Shown: positions 23,216 to 34,671 of the stretch, piece after piece
How the letters are laid out: each line of letters opens with the position of its first letter
Numbering within the stretch: position 1 is the stretch's first letter
Source of the DNA: Tetrapyrgos nigripes
Lineage: Eukaryota; Basidiomycota; Agaricomycetes; Agaricales; Campanellaceae
Assembly (NCBI GenBank): GCA_013368315.1
Contig: JAACJM010000009.1
Location: 744,001 to 808,000 of the forward strand
Direction of reading: 5' to 3'
DNA length: 64,000 nt
Position numbers and translations under genes: made by a program
Notes under the pieces: model-generated
Told to the model about the DNA's origin: nothing
Database searches by the model: none
The model's input: only the letters and a program-made list of their open reading frames with translations

Positions 23216-24555
23216 TCAACTAGACTTCATGGTTCTATTTCTCATTGTAGTACTTCCGGCATTTGGTAGGTCTGTTCTTCTTCACAGTGCTGAGAAGAAG
23301 GTTTCAGGACTAATGTGACCGTCTAGGTTGTAGACGAGGGCAAGATTACCCGACCTTTGGCTAGTACGGATCGCTTTGGACTTCAATCTCTTTTGTGTCG
23401 GAAATAATTACATATCCTCCATGTACGGACGTTGGAATTACTGGTGACAAAATAACCAAGGGCATACGTCCGTGCGTTTATCATTTTTTTCTCTTTTTTC
23501 TCGGTTTTCATATTGCTTCACAGAATGGTCTTTCACGGATGCGTGCATCTTAATGAGTCGCACAGAGTACTCTTCCAACAATGACAAGTGGGATCCGTAT
23601 GGTCAGACGAGGGGCGCCTTGTTTTGGCATTGTCTGTCTCATTGGCACCAAGGGGCCAGGCGGTCGTCTTGACTATAGTTTTTGGGAGAAGCATGGGTTT
23701 GACGGGAGAAAGGTCCAACCAGAATCATTTGGGGTTGACATGAGGATGGACAGTCCCCTCCGCGATGGACTCGACTAGCATGAAAAGAACCCCTTTTTCG
23801 CTGCTAAAGCGTAGGAGAAGGCTTTCCTGTACGTTCTGGAGTCTCATTGCATTTGAAGCATTCTGTACATCCTCATGCTCACATCTACTCGACAGGCAAG
23901 TCCCAAATGAGGATTCCTTCCTTTTAGTCTCTACTCTCCATAATAGCCCGGGGCCGCATATCGGCATTCCGTCAGTACGAAACAACTTTCCAAGAGGATT
24001 AGAAGAGACTTCCTAGCTCACCTTCAACGTGAAATGGGTGTCATATACATGCCACCGACACGACTTTTATAACGTCGCCAAATCAACATTGAAGACTGGA
24101 CAAGAAGAATAAGCGCGGTCACGCGCATCTCGAAAATGCCTGAAAAGCGAAACAAAACAAGAGAACAAAGGATTTTTCACTGCCGCCGATCGCGGCTAAC
24201 AAATATAACATTGACCTTGCTCTTGCCTGTCCTTCAATCACTACCATCATCATCTCCTCTTCTTTTAAAACCAAAACATACGCGCCCAACCACACGAACC
24301 AGTCACTACAGACTCTTGACGAGGTAAGTCCTTCTCGACGCCAACGCGAATTCTTTAGCCTTGCTGACGGCTTCTTTTCTTGACAGTCTTAACAGCCATA
24401 AATCACTCAAAGGCCAACGGTACAAAGTAACGCAGGAACTACTGAAGCCAGTGACAATCAGAACGACCAGGTGAGTACCTGTTTGGACAATTTCAGTTTA
24501 ACCCAACTCAATATGATACCTCTTTCTTTGTGCCTTCCATTTGCATCTTCAGCCC
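23216..24555. other. Intergenic plus 5' untranslated exons of the next gene
   Basis: No recognised coding sequence in 23216-24250. Near 24263 a TTTTAAAA sequence could serve as a TATA element. The leader of the next gene appears split: a GTAAGT donor at 24323 with an AG near 24387, and a GTGAGT donor at 24471 with its acceptor at 24551-24552. Confidence 0.45.
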
Positions 24556-24900
24556 ATGGCGTCCTCATCATCCAACCCCCAGCGACCTACCGCTCATGAG
24601 GACGACACAATCCAAGACCTTCCTACAAAGCCCTCTTCTCTGGTCTCAGTTGCTTCAATTGAAATACGCGACGAGACAGAAGTGTGGCAGGGAGACGACG
24701 GGGTCTTTGGCCCAGCATATGACAACCACCATGGCCAGGTGAGTACCTGTTTCGGTAATGTCCGTTCAGCTCATCTCTAATGATACTTCCTCCTGTCTTT
24801 TGACCTCCCATTTGTCTCACCAGCCCATCGCGTCTTCGTCATCTAATTCCCATTCACCTGCTACTTCTCACGAGGACAACGCTCTGGATGACTCCCCCAC
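24471..24900 (+). repeat. Intron-exon tandem duplication
   Basis: The intron beginning GTGAGTACCTGTTT and the following exon beginning CCCAT occur twice, at 24471/24553 and 24739/24824 (period about 270 bp). The encoded segments are parallel: MASSSSNPQRPTAHEDD against IASSSSNSHSPATSHEDN, then SSLVSVASIE against SSPASVASNA. Confidence 0.85.
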
Positions 24901-27505
24901 AAGAGCCTCTTCTCCGGCCTCTGTCGCTTCAAATGCCTCAACCGTAATCCTAATCGAAGATTCGGCAGGACATTGGGAGCGGGAGGAAAAGCATTACCGC
25001 AAAGATGGTGTCAAAGTAAAGGACTACGCCTTCGATCCTGTGTATACCTTTCCCCAGAACGACGAACCTTCCACCTCCGAGGAAGACCACTACGGTGACC
25101 GAAAACCTGCCCAAGAAGAAAATGTCGTTTCATTTGAACCCTATGCGGCACTTGCCCAGCACGAGTACTATCTATCCCATGGCTCGGCCGATCTTTTGCG
25201 TATTGACCTTCATCGCATCGATCCCGTTTTTTACCATCTCGTTACTGACCAGTTGACCGGTGGCAATGCTGCAGCGCTTAACGTCGTATGCCGCAAGGGT
25301 TCGTCTGACGCTAACGATAAGTCATCCAAGGAAACAACTGCGAAGGCCGAATTGGCACCTGCCACCAGACGTTCTCGAAGAAAAGCGTCTGTTGTCGGGG
25401 GCTCTGGAGGGAAGACTAGTGCTGTGCCCGCGAAGCCATCCAAAGACCATGACGAGGAACCACCCAATGAACCTAGCGGTCATGGATCCTCTCAAAAAGC
25501 CTTCTCCAGCGACCCAGACGCCGTCAAGCTGGTAGAGGTACTCAAGCGGTGTTTCCCTTCTGCCTGGCTTGACCCTAGAGCCAAGGCCGCGATCCTCGTC
25601 AAGGAAGAAGTGAAGGCTATCCTTCAACCGTATTTGGATGGTTGTCTGGAATGGTGGGCCCGCCCCGCGGAGCCTGTAGTCAAAGGAAAAGGAAAAAGGA
25701 AGGCAGAGATGGTACCGCGACAGCCGGGGCTCTTGCAGTTAGAAGAGTTGGAAGAGAAGCTGAAGGAATATGAGCTGCCTATTCATGGTCACCGGGATGG
25801 TCGAGACAGGGCGATTAAGGAGAGGAACGAGGCCAGGAGGAGTATAGTCGAGTTGAGGATGAAGGCTAAGAAGATTTTGGAGCAGGTTCAGGATGAGATG
25901 AAGACAAAGAAGTCCAAGTCGAAGAAGGCGAAGGCGAAGGCGACGAATGAGAAGGCAGACGAGATACCGCATGGCCTCGCTTTACAGAAAACTGGGGTTT
26001 CCAACGAGCAACGGGAAATCAATCTTGTAAAGGATAAGGTTCTCGAAACAATCATCCCGTCGAAGAAGCTTGACATCAACAGGATCAAGACCACGATTAC
26101 TGATGTCCTTGTCGAAAATCTGGAGAAGGAGGATGCAAACAGGATCAAGGAAGATGGGTATAAACCGCGGAAGACTTGGATTGAGGAAATGTTGGGTGAC
26201 CCCGAGGGTGAACTGTATCGATTCATCGAATACGAAGTCATGAGGAAGAACACCCGTCCTCTTACTAGACCTACCATGAGAGACATCGTGCCAGCTGACC
26301 TTTTTATTGAGTCGGTGACGACCGAAGAAAACGATCTTCTCTACAAGGACCATTCGTTTACCTTTACCCCTCTTTCCCTGTTTTTCACCTTCATATTACG
26401 CCCTCTGCGCGCTGCACCTCTTCTTGGGCCAGTGACTTCCACACTCTTGGCCATTGGTTGGATTTCTGCAGAAGATCAGAAACGTTGGTTACCTGTAGAC
26501 CTGAAGGCCCTTGCATACTACAAGAAGTCGCAGCGTGGAGGAGGCACGCCGTTCACAATCTGCAATCCAGAAGGTAAAGGCTGGGAGGAAGTCCTGGGAA
26601 GAGGTACGAGAAGGAATGCAGGTGAAGATGGCCAGGCGATGGATGTTGACGAAGAGTTTGTGGATACAGAGAAGGGCAAGGGGAAGGGGAAATCTCGGTA
26701 TCCGCTACCACCGACCAGAGAAGAACGAAAACATATGCTGGAACATTTTCTGAAATATGGTTCCAACATGGAGCCCGAGTACTATCAAATCCAGAAGCTC
26801 TTCACAACTCAATCTGCTCCCTGGGACGAACCAAAGGCATCTGACTCTAATGGCGTTCCAAACCCTTCCATGGAGGTTGACACACCCGGACCTTCACTGA
26901 AGGGAGGCGCGGAGACCTTTCAACAAGAACGCGCTCCAAGCACTCCCATGGACATAGATGACACACCTGGACCTTCACCGAAACCAGACGCGGGGAAATC
27001 CTCAACACGCGGGTGTAGTGCCAAAAATAAACGCAAGGCAGATGAAGAACCTGCTACGTCAGTCGAAGGAACGAGCAGGACAACCAAGAAGAGACGGACA
27101 CTAGTAAATGCGTTTCCCACTCGCATCACCCGAGAGCGAGTTCGTCTCTATGCCAAGGCCACTGGTCTCAGTGTTGACGATGCCTTAGAGAGAAATGCAG
27201 AACCTGCCAAATATGTGCACTCTCCCTCTCCTTCTCCCATTCCATGTCCCGCCAGGGCTCCTGTTTCCAGTCAACCAGGAGCTGGTCCAAGTCGACCTCG
27301 TGGGCCTGCCCCACCTTCCACTTCAGCTCAAGATCCAGTCTCCAGACAACCAGAAGCTAGTCCAAGTGGACCTCGTACACCTACCCCAACACCTACCCCA
27401 CCTGCCACTCCAGCCACTCCAGCTCGAGATGTTGATGAGCAGCCAAGGTCCAGGACGCCGCGGACCCTGGGGGCTTTGGGACGACAAACAACGATGTTCT
27501 TTTGA
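24556..27505 (+). CDS. Large Lys/Ser/Pro-rich protein, unknown function
   Basis: Two coding exons, 24556-24738 and 24824-27505, in phase, giving 954 residues. ATG 24556 sits four bases inside the exon, downstream of apparent 5' leader introns. Both exons begin with a similar Ser-rich acidic module. Residues about 290-330 contain KRCFPSAWLDPRAKAAILVK. Next comes a highly charged probably coiled region (LEELEEKLKEY, KERNEARRS) with Lys-rich runs resembling nuclear localisation signals (KTKKSKSKKAKAK, later KNKRKADEE and TKKRRT). A hydrophobic stretch (LSLFFTFILRPLRAAPLLGP) follows near the middle, then two MEVD/MDID-TPGPS repeats and a Pro/Ser/Thr tail ending RQTTMFF. I do not recognise a catalytic domain. 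Likely nuclear (inference). Confidence 0.7.
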
Positions 27506-27726
27506 TTCTGAGCCTTGCAAGAAGGTCCGGTGGTCTGTTGTAATTGTAATTGTAATTTATGTGGTCTGTTTTCGTTGTACCGTCCTTTGTACATAGCTTG
27601 AGCATCATTATTTCTCATTTGGAGCTTTACAATTTACAACGAGCGAGTCATTCGTCAGATTTGAGTCATTTGCGTTCGACGGATTTTCCCGTCATTTCTC
27701 TACCGCATCCATCACCATCGACAGCC

Positions 27727-28749
27727 ATGTCTTTGTCTCAATCTCAACCTCAACCTCAGCCTCAACCTCGTCTCAGTACTTGATTTTCTATAATGACCTT
27801 CTAAGAACCCATCAAAACTCATTCTCTACAAATCTCTCTTCAATTACATGCAGTTTTCGTGACGGGAAACGCCAAAAAGCTACAGGAAGTCAAGGCTATC
27901 CTTTCTGATGGACCAAACCCTATAGAAATTGACTCTCAGGCTCTTGATAGTGCGTACGGGAAGGGTTGAAAGGTTTTTTTCGGGCATTGACTTTCGCAGT
28001 CGACGAGATCCAAGGAAGCACGCAAGAGGTTGCTAGGGCAAAATGTCGGCGTGCAGCAGAGTTGGTGAGCTATGTATGCTATCTTGGGCGACTCGCAGCA
28101 GTACTGACCGACCACCGCGACTGTTACCGTTTTTACAGTTAAACGGTCCCTGCATCACCGAGGATACTGCACTTTGCTACGAAGCTCTCAACGGTCTTCC
28201 AGGCCCTTTCATCAAATACTTCCTCGTAGACATTGGCCATGAAGGGTTGAACAATCTCCTCGTCGGATTTCCAACCAAGAATGCTTGGGCATTGTGTACT
28301 TTCGCATATTGTGCGGGACCAGGTAGGTTTTGTCTCCTCATCGATATCGATGTCCTTTGCTAAGCATGCCGTTACTACAGGTACAGAACCAATTCTCTTC
28401 GAAGGACGTACAGATGGACAAATTGTCCCAGCTCGTGGACCGCCTGTGTTTGGATGGGATGCTGTTTTCGAGCCTAATGGGACGGGGTTGACGTAAGTCT
28501 CTTTCCCATCGCTTTGCTTTTCAATTCATTGGCGGCATAGAGTTTTGCATGCCTTGTGTCTTCTGCTTCTGTTCTTATTCTCAACGTTCCGAGCAGTGAA
28601 GCTGTAACTGACGCTGTTCACTCCCTTTCTTCATATTGCGATACAGTTACGCTGAGATGCCTCCAGAGCAGAAGAACAAACTCTCGCATCGGTACAGGGC
28701 GCTAGAGAAACTGAGGGAATATCTCCAGTCTAGAGAACTTGCTAACTAA
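27727..28749 (+). CDS. HAM1: Inosine triphosphate pyrophosphatase (HAM1/ITPA)
   Basis: Six exons (27727-27775, 27854-27949, 28000-28064, 28139-28322, 28381-28492, 28647-28749) give 202 residues with every phase consistent. Family motifs in order: [12 protein letters not shown] (nucleotide-binding N-terminus), [32 protein letters not shown] (catalytic acid loop), [26 protein letters not shown] and KLSHRYRAL. The enzyme hydrolyses ITP, dITP and XTP to monophosphates plus pyrophosphate, keeping deaminated purines out of nucleic acids. It is normally a cytosolic dimer. Before the domain lies an unusual short [11 protein letters not shown] repeat. ATG 27727 is the only start in phase with the first exon. 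Confidence 0.95.
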
Positions 28750-29740
28750 TCTAATTTTCATGGGGATTCTTCCGTATTCTGTCTTGGTTGTATTTTGGAT
28801 ATCTCCTGGTTTTTGGAAACATATCTTCTCCATTTGTCTATTCTTCGCTGGCAGTTGAATCTCCTGAAAGGATAACGCCACCTCACTTGATAATCTATGT
28901 AAAGGCTTCGAACCTCGGAGATTGGCCAACTTTCAGTCATCGTGACCTCCTCAATTAGTACAACTTGTTTTCCATCTCCACTTTTCACCTTCAATCACAT
29001 TAACTGGTACCGGTTCCACCACCAGGCAGCGTGAGTGGTGAGATCTATCTGGATCTTCCATTCCTCTTCCATGTCGCTCACGAATCTGGGTTGGATCTTT
29101 ACGTTTGTGGCGTATAATTGGCGTTCTTTGAAGTTCTATGCTCCTGGAAGAACTACAATTGGACGGTGCCACGGTTTTCGAGTCATTTTGGATCTCTAAA
29201 TCCAAAACTTTCATGTCCTACGGCCATGTCCCTCGTGTCAATTATGCCATACAGTTGAGTTCTGAGATCGACGTATTCTCAAGGCGAATGCGGCGTCAAA
29301 TGTGAATCTGCGTCATAGTTCTACTAGCTGGAGATTGGTGAGATTTCCGTGATACCACTTTGTCATTCTTACTGACCATGGATCTATTCCAAATTGACCT
29401 GAGCGACATTGCATTTCACTAGATGCAAAACCTTCAAGCTTCAAGCTTGATTCCGCTGACAGGGAACGCCGAGCGATGTCATTTGGGATTAAAGTATCGT
29501 CGGTACTTCCAACCTCCTTCAAAAAGTGGATTATGGAATGAAATCGCTGTCTGGCGATTATATCTTCGTTCTCAGTCCCAGGCAATTGTTCTGTTGCAAT
29601 GTGGTGGCGAGAACATTGAGCTTCTTTGATCTGGATGGCATGACCCACGCGCGGACCTCTTTCAACGGCCCTTAAATACCTCTCTTTCTTACTTTGACGC
29701 ACTCTCTTTCACATCCTCGACGCCCTGTGCAGTACCCAAC
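28750..29740. other. Intergenic, nothing identified
   Basis: 990 bp between HAM1 and thioesterase 1. Several open frames of 75-130 codons overlap on both strands but none has a family motif or a convincing exon chain. TTAAATA at about 29672 may be the TATA-like element of thioesterase 1. Confidence 0.4.
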
Positions 29741-30815
29741 ATGTCCACTACCAACTCCAACCAGAACAAGCTTCCGTCGCACTCTCCTTCACTAGTTCTT
29801 CCTTCCTTCCCACCAATTCCTGGTCCCAGCTTGGACGTCACCGGAATACGAGGAAACGTCTCTGACCAAAGCAAGCGCCTCGCTCTCAACATCTTCTCGC
29901 ATTTCATAGGTGCAAAAGAACAATCATTCGGAGCGGAAGTCGGACAACGTCTAAAACTAGTGGAAATGAACGTTTGGGTACGGAATGGGAAGGCTAGCCA
30001 GGCGCAGACGGTCTTTGAGATAACGGTTCAGAAGGGTATGTGATTGTTTCTTTCAGTATATCACTCGGACTTGGCCACTCATAACACGCTCCAGACATGT
30101 GCAATATTTTCGGAACCCTTCACGGTGCTTGCGCAACGTATATTGTCGACCCGTAAGCTTATTCTTACCTCTGCTATTCATCATGTGGTCTCAGCATACA
30201 TTCGCCCATAGGTGTTCTGTATCTGCGCTGGTTGTTCTTGGTGCCGCGATGGGCATCGATGGCACTGGAGTCTCGCAATCTATGAACCTGATATGGCATC
30301 AGCCTGCCCAAATGTCAGTTCCGAATTCTTCTATTGTCAGATTTTTCCCGTCTTCCTTTGTCCATTGGATCTCTTCCTTCTTTTCACAATCACATTAAAT
30401 CTAGATCCTGACTTACACTTCTGTTTCTCTTCATCTATGTTGCATGTCGACACTCCGGTGCGATGATAACCCTGCTGTCATTCATATTCTTTTCAGGGGA
30501 ACCAAACTTCGAGTGGTATCCACTTCTGTATACATCGAAGGTCGCATACGGACTTCGCGATGTGAGGTGAGAGTCTACACCTCTTCTTTTCTAGCCTCTG
30601 ACGCGAATCTTTCTCGTGAATCGTTCCTGTCCTTGTGATCCTCGGATCGCTTCTCGCCGCTTCGTTCCTGGATATCCTCATACTATCGATAGTTATGGGG
30701 CGTAAACGACGACAAACTCTACGTCTCTGCCGTACATTCCACTGTCAACCCCAATGGGCCCGGCTCGCGAACCTCTGCTGGGGGTTCAAGAATGGCCGCT
30801 GGGAGCAAGTTGTAA
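29741..30815 (+). CDS. Hotdog-fold acyl-CoA thioesterase-like protein 1 (PaaI/ACOT13 type)
   Basis: Five exons (29741-30035, 30095-30152, 30212-30313, 30497-30566, 30693-30815) give 215 residues. The core reads MCNIFGTLHGACATYIVDP, matching the hotdog active-site helix. By analogy with ACOT13, the Asn and the Asp are candidate catalytic residues. The usual HGG is HGA here. After this come SALVVLGAAMGIDGTGVSQ and the strand pairs RVVSTSVYIEGRIRTSRCE and KLYVSAVHSTVN. The N-terminal half carries NVSDQSKRLALNIFSHFIG, shared with the paralogue at 33.4 kb. Such enzymes cleave acyl-CoA thioesters; chain-length preference cannot be read from sequence. It ends SKL, a canonical peroxisomal PTS1 signal, as does its paralogue. 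Confidence 0.88.
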
Positions 30816-31566
30816 CCTTGTTTACTTAGAGCTCATTTGTTATTACTTTTTCCCGTTTCTCAACCTTTTCTCCCCTTTCTTTACGCGTTAAAAGGTCTCG
30901 GTAGCATCGCCTAGGCTGTTATCATTATTCTGACATTTTCCCCCTAAATCCTCGCGAGATCAAGCTTTGAGCCTACGACCGCCTGGATCATTTATGCATA
31001 CAACATTTCACCTTTCTTTCCAGCGTTTATCTTTCTACAACTTATTCATGTTGGACCACTTGTATGCACATTGGATCATCGTGATTCATTCTATACATAC
31101 ACCACATGTACCTCCACAGAGCCTCTTCACGCTTCTTTGTCTCCATTCTCATTCTCGAACTCTCACCATCATCATTCTACGTTCATTCATTCATCCATTC
31201 ATTCACGATTTCGCTCAGACTTCCGCATTTCATTTTCATCATAGCCTTCCTCCAACGTCTTTCGAGATTCCGGCTCGTCTCAACTCTCTTCTTTGGTTTA
31301 CATCTCCGTCTCCGCTATTCCTTCACCATATATCACTCACTTTGTATCATACCATGCTGTATGTCTAGTACATCAGGTCAAGCGCCATCATCACTCCCTT
31401 CATTGCATTCTTCAAGTTTTACCACTTCGGCAATTTTCTCAAAACGATCCACTGCCTCATTTTCCAAGTCATTCCGGTGCTCTCATTCGCGGTAGTGTAC
31501 TAATATCATGGTTATCCTGGTCATTGGGTCAGTGTCACGTGCTTAGGGGCTCGCCGTGGCTATGCT
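30816..31566. other. Intergenic, nothing identified
   Basis: Pyrimidine-rich sequence downstream of thioesterase 1. The long open frames at 30967-31495 overlap in all plus frames and are made of repeated TTC/CAT codons, so they look like composition effects. Confidence 0.45.
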
Positions 31567-31574
31567 AATTTGGC

Positions 31575-32118
31575 CAGTATTCTCCTTAAGGTTTAAGGCC
31601 TTAAGAAATTTAAGCCTTAAAGCCCTTAACGTTAAGGCTTAAGAAATCCTCTGGAACCTGCTTAAGGCTTAAATTTGGGCTTAAGGCCCGCGGCTAAGCT
31701 TCGGCTAGTGGTTAGAGATCAACAAGGACACACTTGACCAGGTTGACCTCCAAGTAGAAGAGAAATCTCCATCCAGGGAGAGAACCTCGTCTATATCTCT
31801 GTGAGTTGGGATATTCAAAGTCCTGTGGTCTAGTCAGTAACAGCTGGCGACGTTTCTCAAAATTTCTGAATGTTAAACCGGACATTTGGTCCAGTTCAAG
31901 GAATCTCTGAACCTTGAACTGAACTTGAGGTTCGGTCTGGCAGAAAAGTCCGGTCCGAACTGAAGCTCAGAACTGAACTTGGTGAACACTATGCCTGACT
32001 GACCGAACTATCATACACAGCTATGAACTCTTAAGCCTTAAGAAAAGCCCTTAAATTTAAGGGTTTAAGGCCTTAAAGATTTTTGAAACCCGATTTAAGG
32101 CCTTAAGGGAGAACACTG
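31575..32118. mobile_element. hAT-type MITE (non-autonomous DNA transposon)
   Basis: A 544-bp element flanked by a perfect 8-bp target duplication, AATTTGGC, at 31567-31574 and 32119-32126. Terminal inverted repeats: the left end is CAGTATTCTCCTTAAGG, the right end on the opposite strand CAGTGTTCTCCCTTAAGG. Both ends carry dense TTAAGGCCTTAA/TTAAGGCTTAAG subterminal motifs on either strand. CAGTG-like termini with 8-bp duplications are the hAT hallmark. No transposase frame lies inside, so it would have moved in trans. Confidence 0.9.
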
Positions 32119-32126
32119 AATTTGGC

Positions 32127-33351
32127 TATTGCTTTGCAACTTCACCCCACCACGCCTTCGTCCCGTTGTTTTTACAGATTCTCTCTTCAACGAATGCAAA
32201 AAGAGTTCACTGCAAGATGTTAGAAATGATATTCCAATTCTGTATCGTGCAACTCTTCCACAATGGTCTCAGGTTTCTTTGATATTCGTGAAGTCGCGTG
32301 CCGGCGCCGCACTGAAGGATCATCGATCATGCAGAGGCTCCCGTCTGGTGCCTCGCACCATCCGCATCCGCATGTTCTTCCGTTCCTCCCATGGTTTTCG
32401 CAAAATTTCCCCTTTGGGAGCTGTGTTCTCTGTAGGACTCTCGCACAGAGATCACTATCTCTGACATTTCCTGTTAGGCTCCTCGCACGGATCTACCGCA
32501 CCCAGAGCTGATCCTTTTATCATTGCGATCACAAGATTGCATTCAGAACTTAGAAGGAGTGAATGCAAACAATCGCCAGTGGTTCTTGACTCAGATTTCG
32601 CCGGCTAAAATGACATTGATCCTAGCTATAGTAGGATTGGAAGGCTATGCCAGCCTGAGGTATGTTGTGGCTTTTGACCATTGACATCATCTCAGTCATT
32701 TTTGCAAGAATCATGCCCAATACCCGCACTGCTACTTACTCATTCGCGTATGATGACCGATGCCAGCGCTAACGCTTGCATCCTCTGCTCGTCCGTTTCT
32801 CCAAACGCCTTCAAAGACGTCAATCTCAGTCCTCGGCCGTGCTGTCTACCTTACTGTAGAGTCTGTCCAACGCTTCAAGAACGTGTGCAAGCATCGTGCT
32901 TCAGATCTAGAGGTGACGTGGTGACGCCCAGGAACAATTAATCCCTGGATCGGCTGTATGCCGGCGTCCTATGATGATGATATAATGATCGGCGGTGTAT
33001 TCATTACGGGCCCTCTTCGCGTCGAGCTAGTGTCGGCCATGCGCCGAAGTCATCTTCAACAGTTTGGAGTTGTTCGCACCTTGGGGCCTTGGCAGATGCA
33101 AGTCTAGTGTTGAATATTGAATTGGTCGCCACAAATGAGTTCTAAGAGAAGCTAGCTGTGTTATTTTATTGAACAGACGTGAGTTTTTAGCCATACAAAT
33201 GTTTCGCTACTAGTGTTACAGATTCTTTTGGACCTTGTTAAGCATCGCGGCAACACCATTCCCTGTGGCCGTGGATTGTAGGCGCGTGTTTGAATGGCCG
33301 GTGTTGCATATAAATACCGCAGTCGTCTTGCAGGTCCTCACATTCCTCCTC
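32127..33351. other. Intergenic, nothing identified
   Basis: 1.2 kb with small unsupported open frames. TATAAATA near 33309-33316, about 36-43 bp before the next ATG, is a good TATA candidate for thioesterase 2. Confidence 0.45.
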
Positions 33352-34462
33352 ATGACTCTAAATTCGTTATCAGGCCTCCCAGACGTGAACTCCTCCAGCA
33401 TGGCAAAGAGAATCTATGGGAATGTATCAGACGAAGAGAAGAGACTATGCGCGCGGATTTTGGCTCATTTTATCGGAACACCCAATACATCTTACGGAGC
33501 TGATATCGGAGAAAAGATCAAGTTGACACGTATCGACGTGTATCCTCGAGCGCCGAATGTGCCAGAAACCCACGATCCATCGTATGTGACCATGGACAAG
33601 TCCGACTCTTCTCTACAAGGCACAGTGACGAGCAGATCTCAGGCTTCCCTAGATTTGGAAGCTCGGACGGTTTGCGAGATTACTGTGACGAAGGGTACGT
33701 GCTATTCACACCTGTCCAGATTTCTTCCAGAAGCCCATCTTGTTCTCGAGACCGAGGACAGTCGGAAATGAGAATCATTTCAGTAGAGAACACTCCGCGT
33801 TTTTCATATCTCGTCCCCTGGGTCTTGTCGCAACTCTCTCGTCGAGTACAGCTGACCTTCCTTTGATGTCATAGAAATGTGCAACATACATGGTGTGCTT
33901 CATGGTGGATGTGCTATGTATATGATGGATCCGTAAGTTGCCTTGTCGTTCCGACTCCCGTACGCGTATGAATGTTAATTTCTTCAATCACCTTTCTCTG
34001 CAGATGTTCTGTATGCGCACTAGTCGCCCTAGGCGTTGCTATTGGCACCGATGGCTCCGGTGTTTCCCAAACGATGTTCACCCAATGGCATCGTCCTGCA
34101 CCTGAGTAAGTCGAGTAGCGTTTTTTATCGGGTTCTTCGCAGCCACTGACAGCATCGTTGGCCTTGGCTCTTGGCTCTTGCGATTCATCTTTGCAGAGGG
34201 GCTGAACTCAGTATTATAGCCACAACAGTGGCTACAAACGGTTACATACGTTCATCTCGGTGTGAGGTATGCATTCCTCCGAGTCTGTGAGTCATTGAAG
34301 CCTTCATTGACATAAATTCCTTTCCTTTCTCCGAAGATTCGAGACAGGAAGACGAATGTCCTATACGTCTCTTGTATTCATTCTATCGTCAACGTCGCGT
34401 CAAAGTGGGGGAAAGGTCAGGGTCACAATTCGACAAACGGCCCTGTTCGCTCAAAACTGTAA
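33352..34462 (+). CDS. Hotdog-fold acyl-CoA thioesterase-like protein 2 (PaaI/ACOT13 type)
   Basis: Five exons (33352-33694, 33875-33932, 34004-34105, 34197-34266, 34337-34462) give 232 residues. The three internal exons have exactly the sizes (58, 102, 70 nt) and phases of thioesterase 1, so the two are duplicates. The active-site region is MCNIHGVLHGGCAMYMMDP, with the canonical HGG. NVSDEEKRLCARILAHFIG matches the paralogue's N-terminal helix. The first exon holds an extra insert (about residues 70-100: PETHDPSYVTMDKSDSS) absent from paralogue 1. It ends with SKL, a canonical PTS1 peroxisomal signal, as does paralogue 1 (GSKL). This suggests that both act on peroxisomal acyl-CoAs (inference). 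The open frame extends upstream, but 33352 is the first ATG after the TATA element. Confidence 0.88.
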
Positions 34463-34671
34463 TTAAGGAAATTGATGAACCTCTGATAGCATTGACAAGC
34501 GCATATAAGTACATTGTAAATATCCTTCGATTAACCTTCAACTTCTTGCCTTGTTTAGAGTCTCAATCCAATGTTGACATGAACACTTTTCACTTGAGTG
34601 TACCTAAACCGAAATAGCATGAGCAGACGTTCAAAAACAACACTGACTCAGAAGTGGAAAGAACTTCGAAC

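Noticed and set aside
23533..23985. Minus-strand stretch of about 150 codons with one stop
   Set aside because: Composition is unremarkable, no motif recognised, and a plus-strand frame overlaps it. Not enough to call a gene or relic.
27466..27505. RQTTMFF at the very C-terminus as a PCNA-binding (PIP) box
   Set aside because: A PIP box needs two residues between the hydrophobic position and the aromatic pair; here they are adjacent, so the spacing is wrong.
28750..29702. Possible gene between HAM1 and thioesterase 1 (frames of up to 129 codons on the minus strand)
   Set aside because: No family motif, no joined splice chain, and competing frames on both strands. Kept as unassigned sequence.
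30967..31568. Overlapping open frames of 90-133 codons
   Set aside because: All three plus frames are open through a pyrimidine-rich tract with repetitive Phe/His/Ser codons; no exon structure or motif.
31580..32110. Repeated AAGGCCTTAA motifs as a CRISPR-like or satellite array
   Set aside because: Spacing is irregular and the motifs cluster at both ends of a segment with inverted ends and an 8-bp duplication, so a hAT element explains them.
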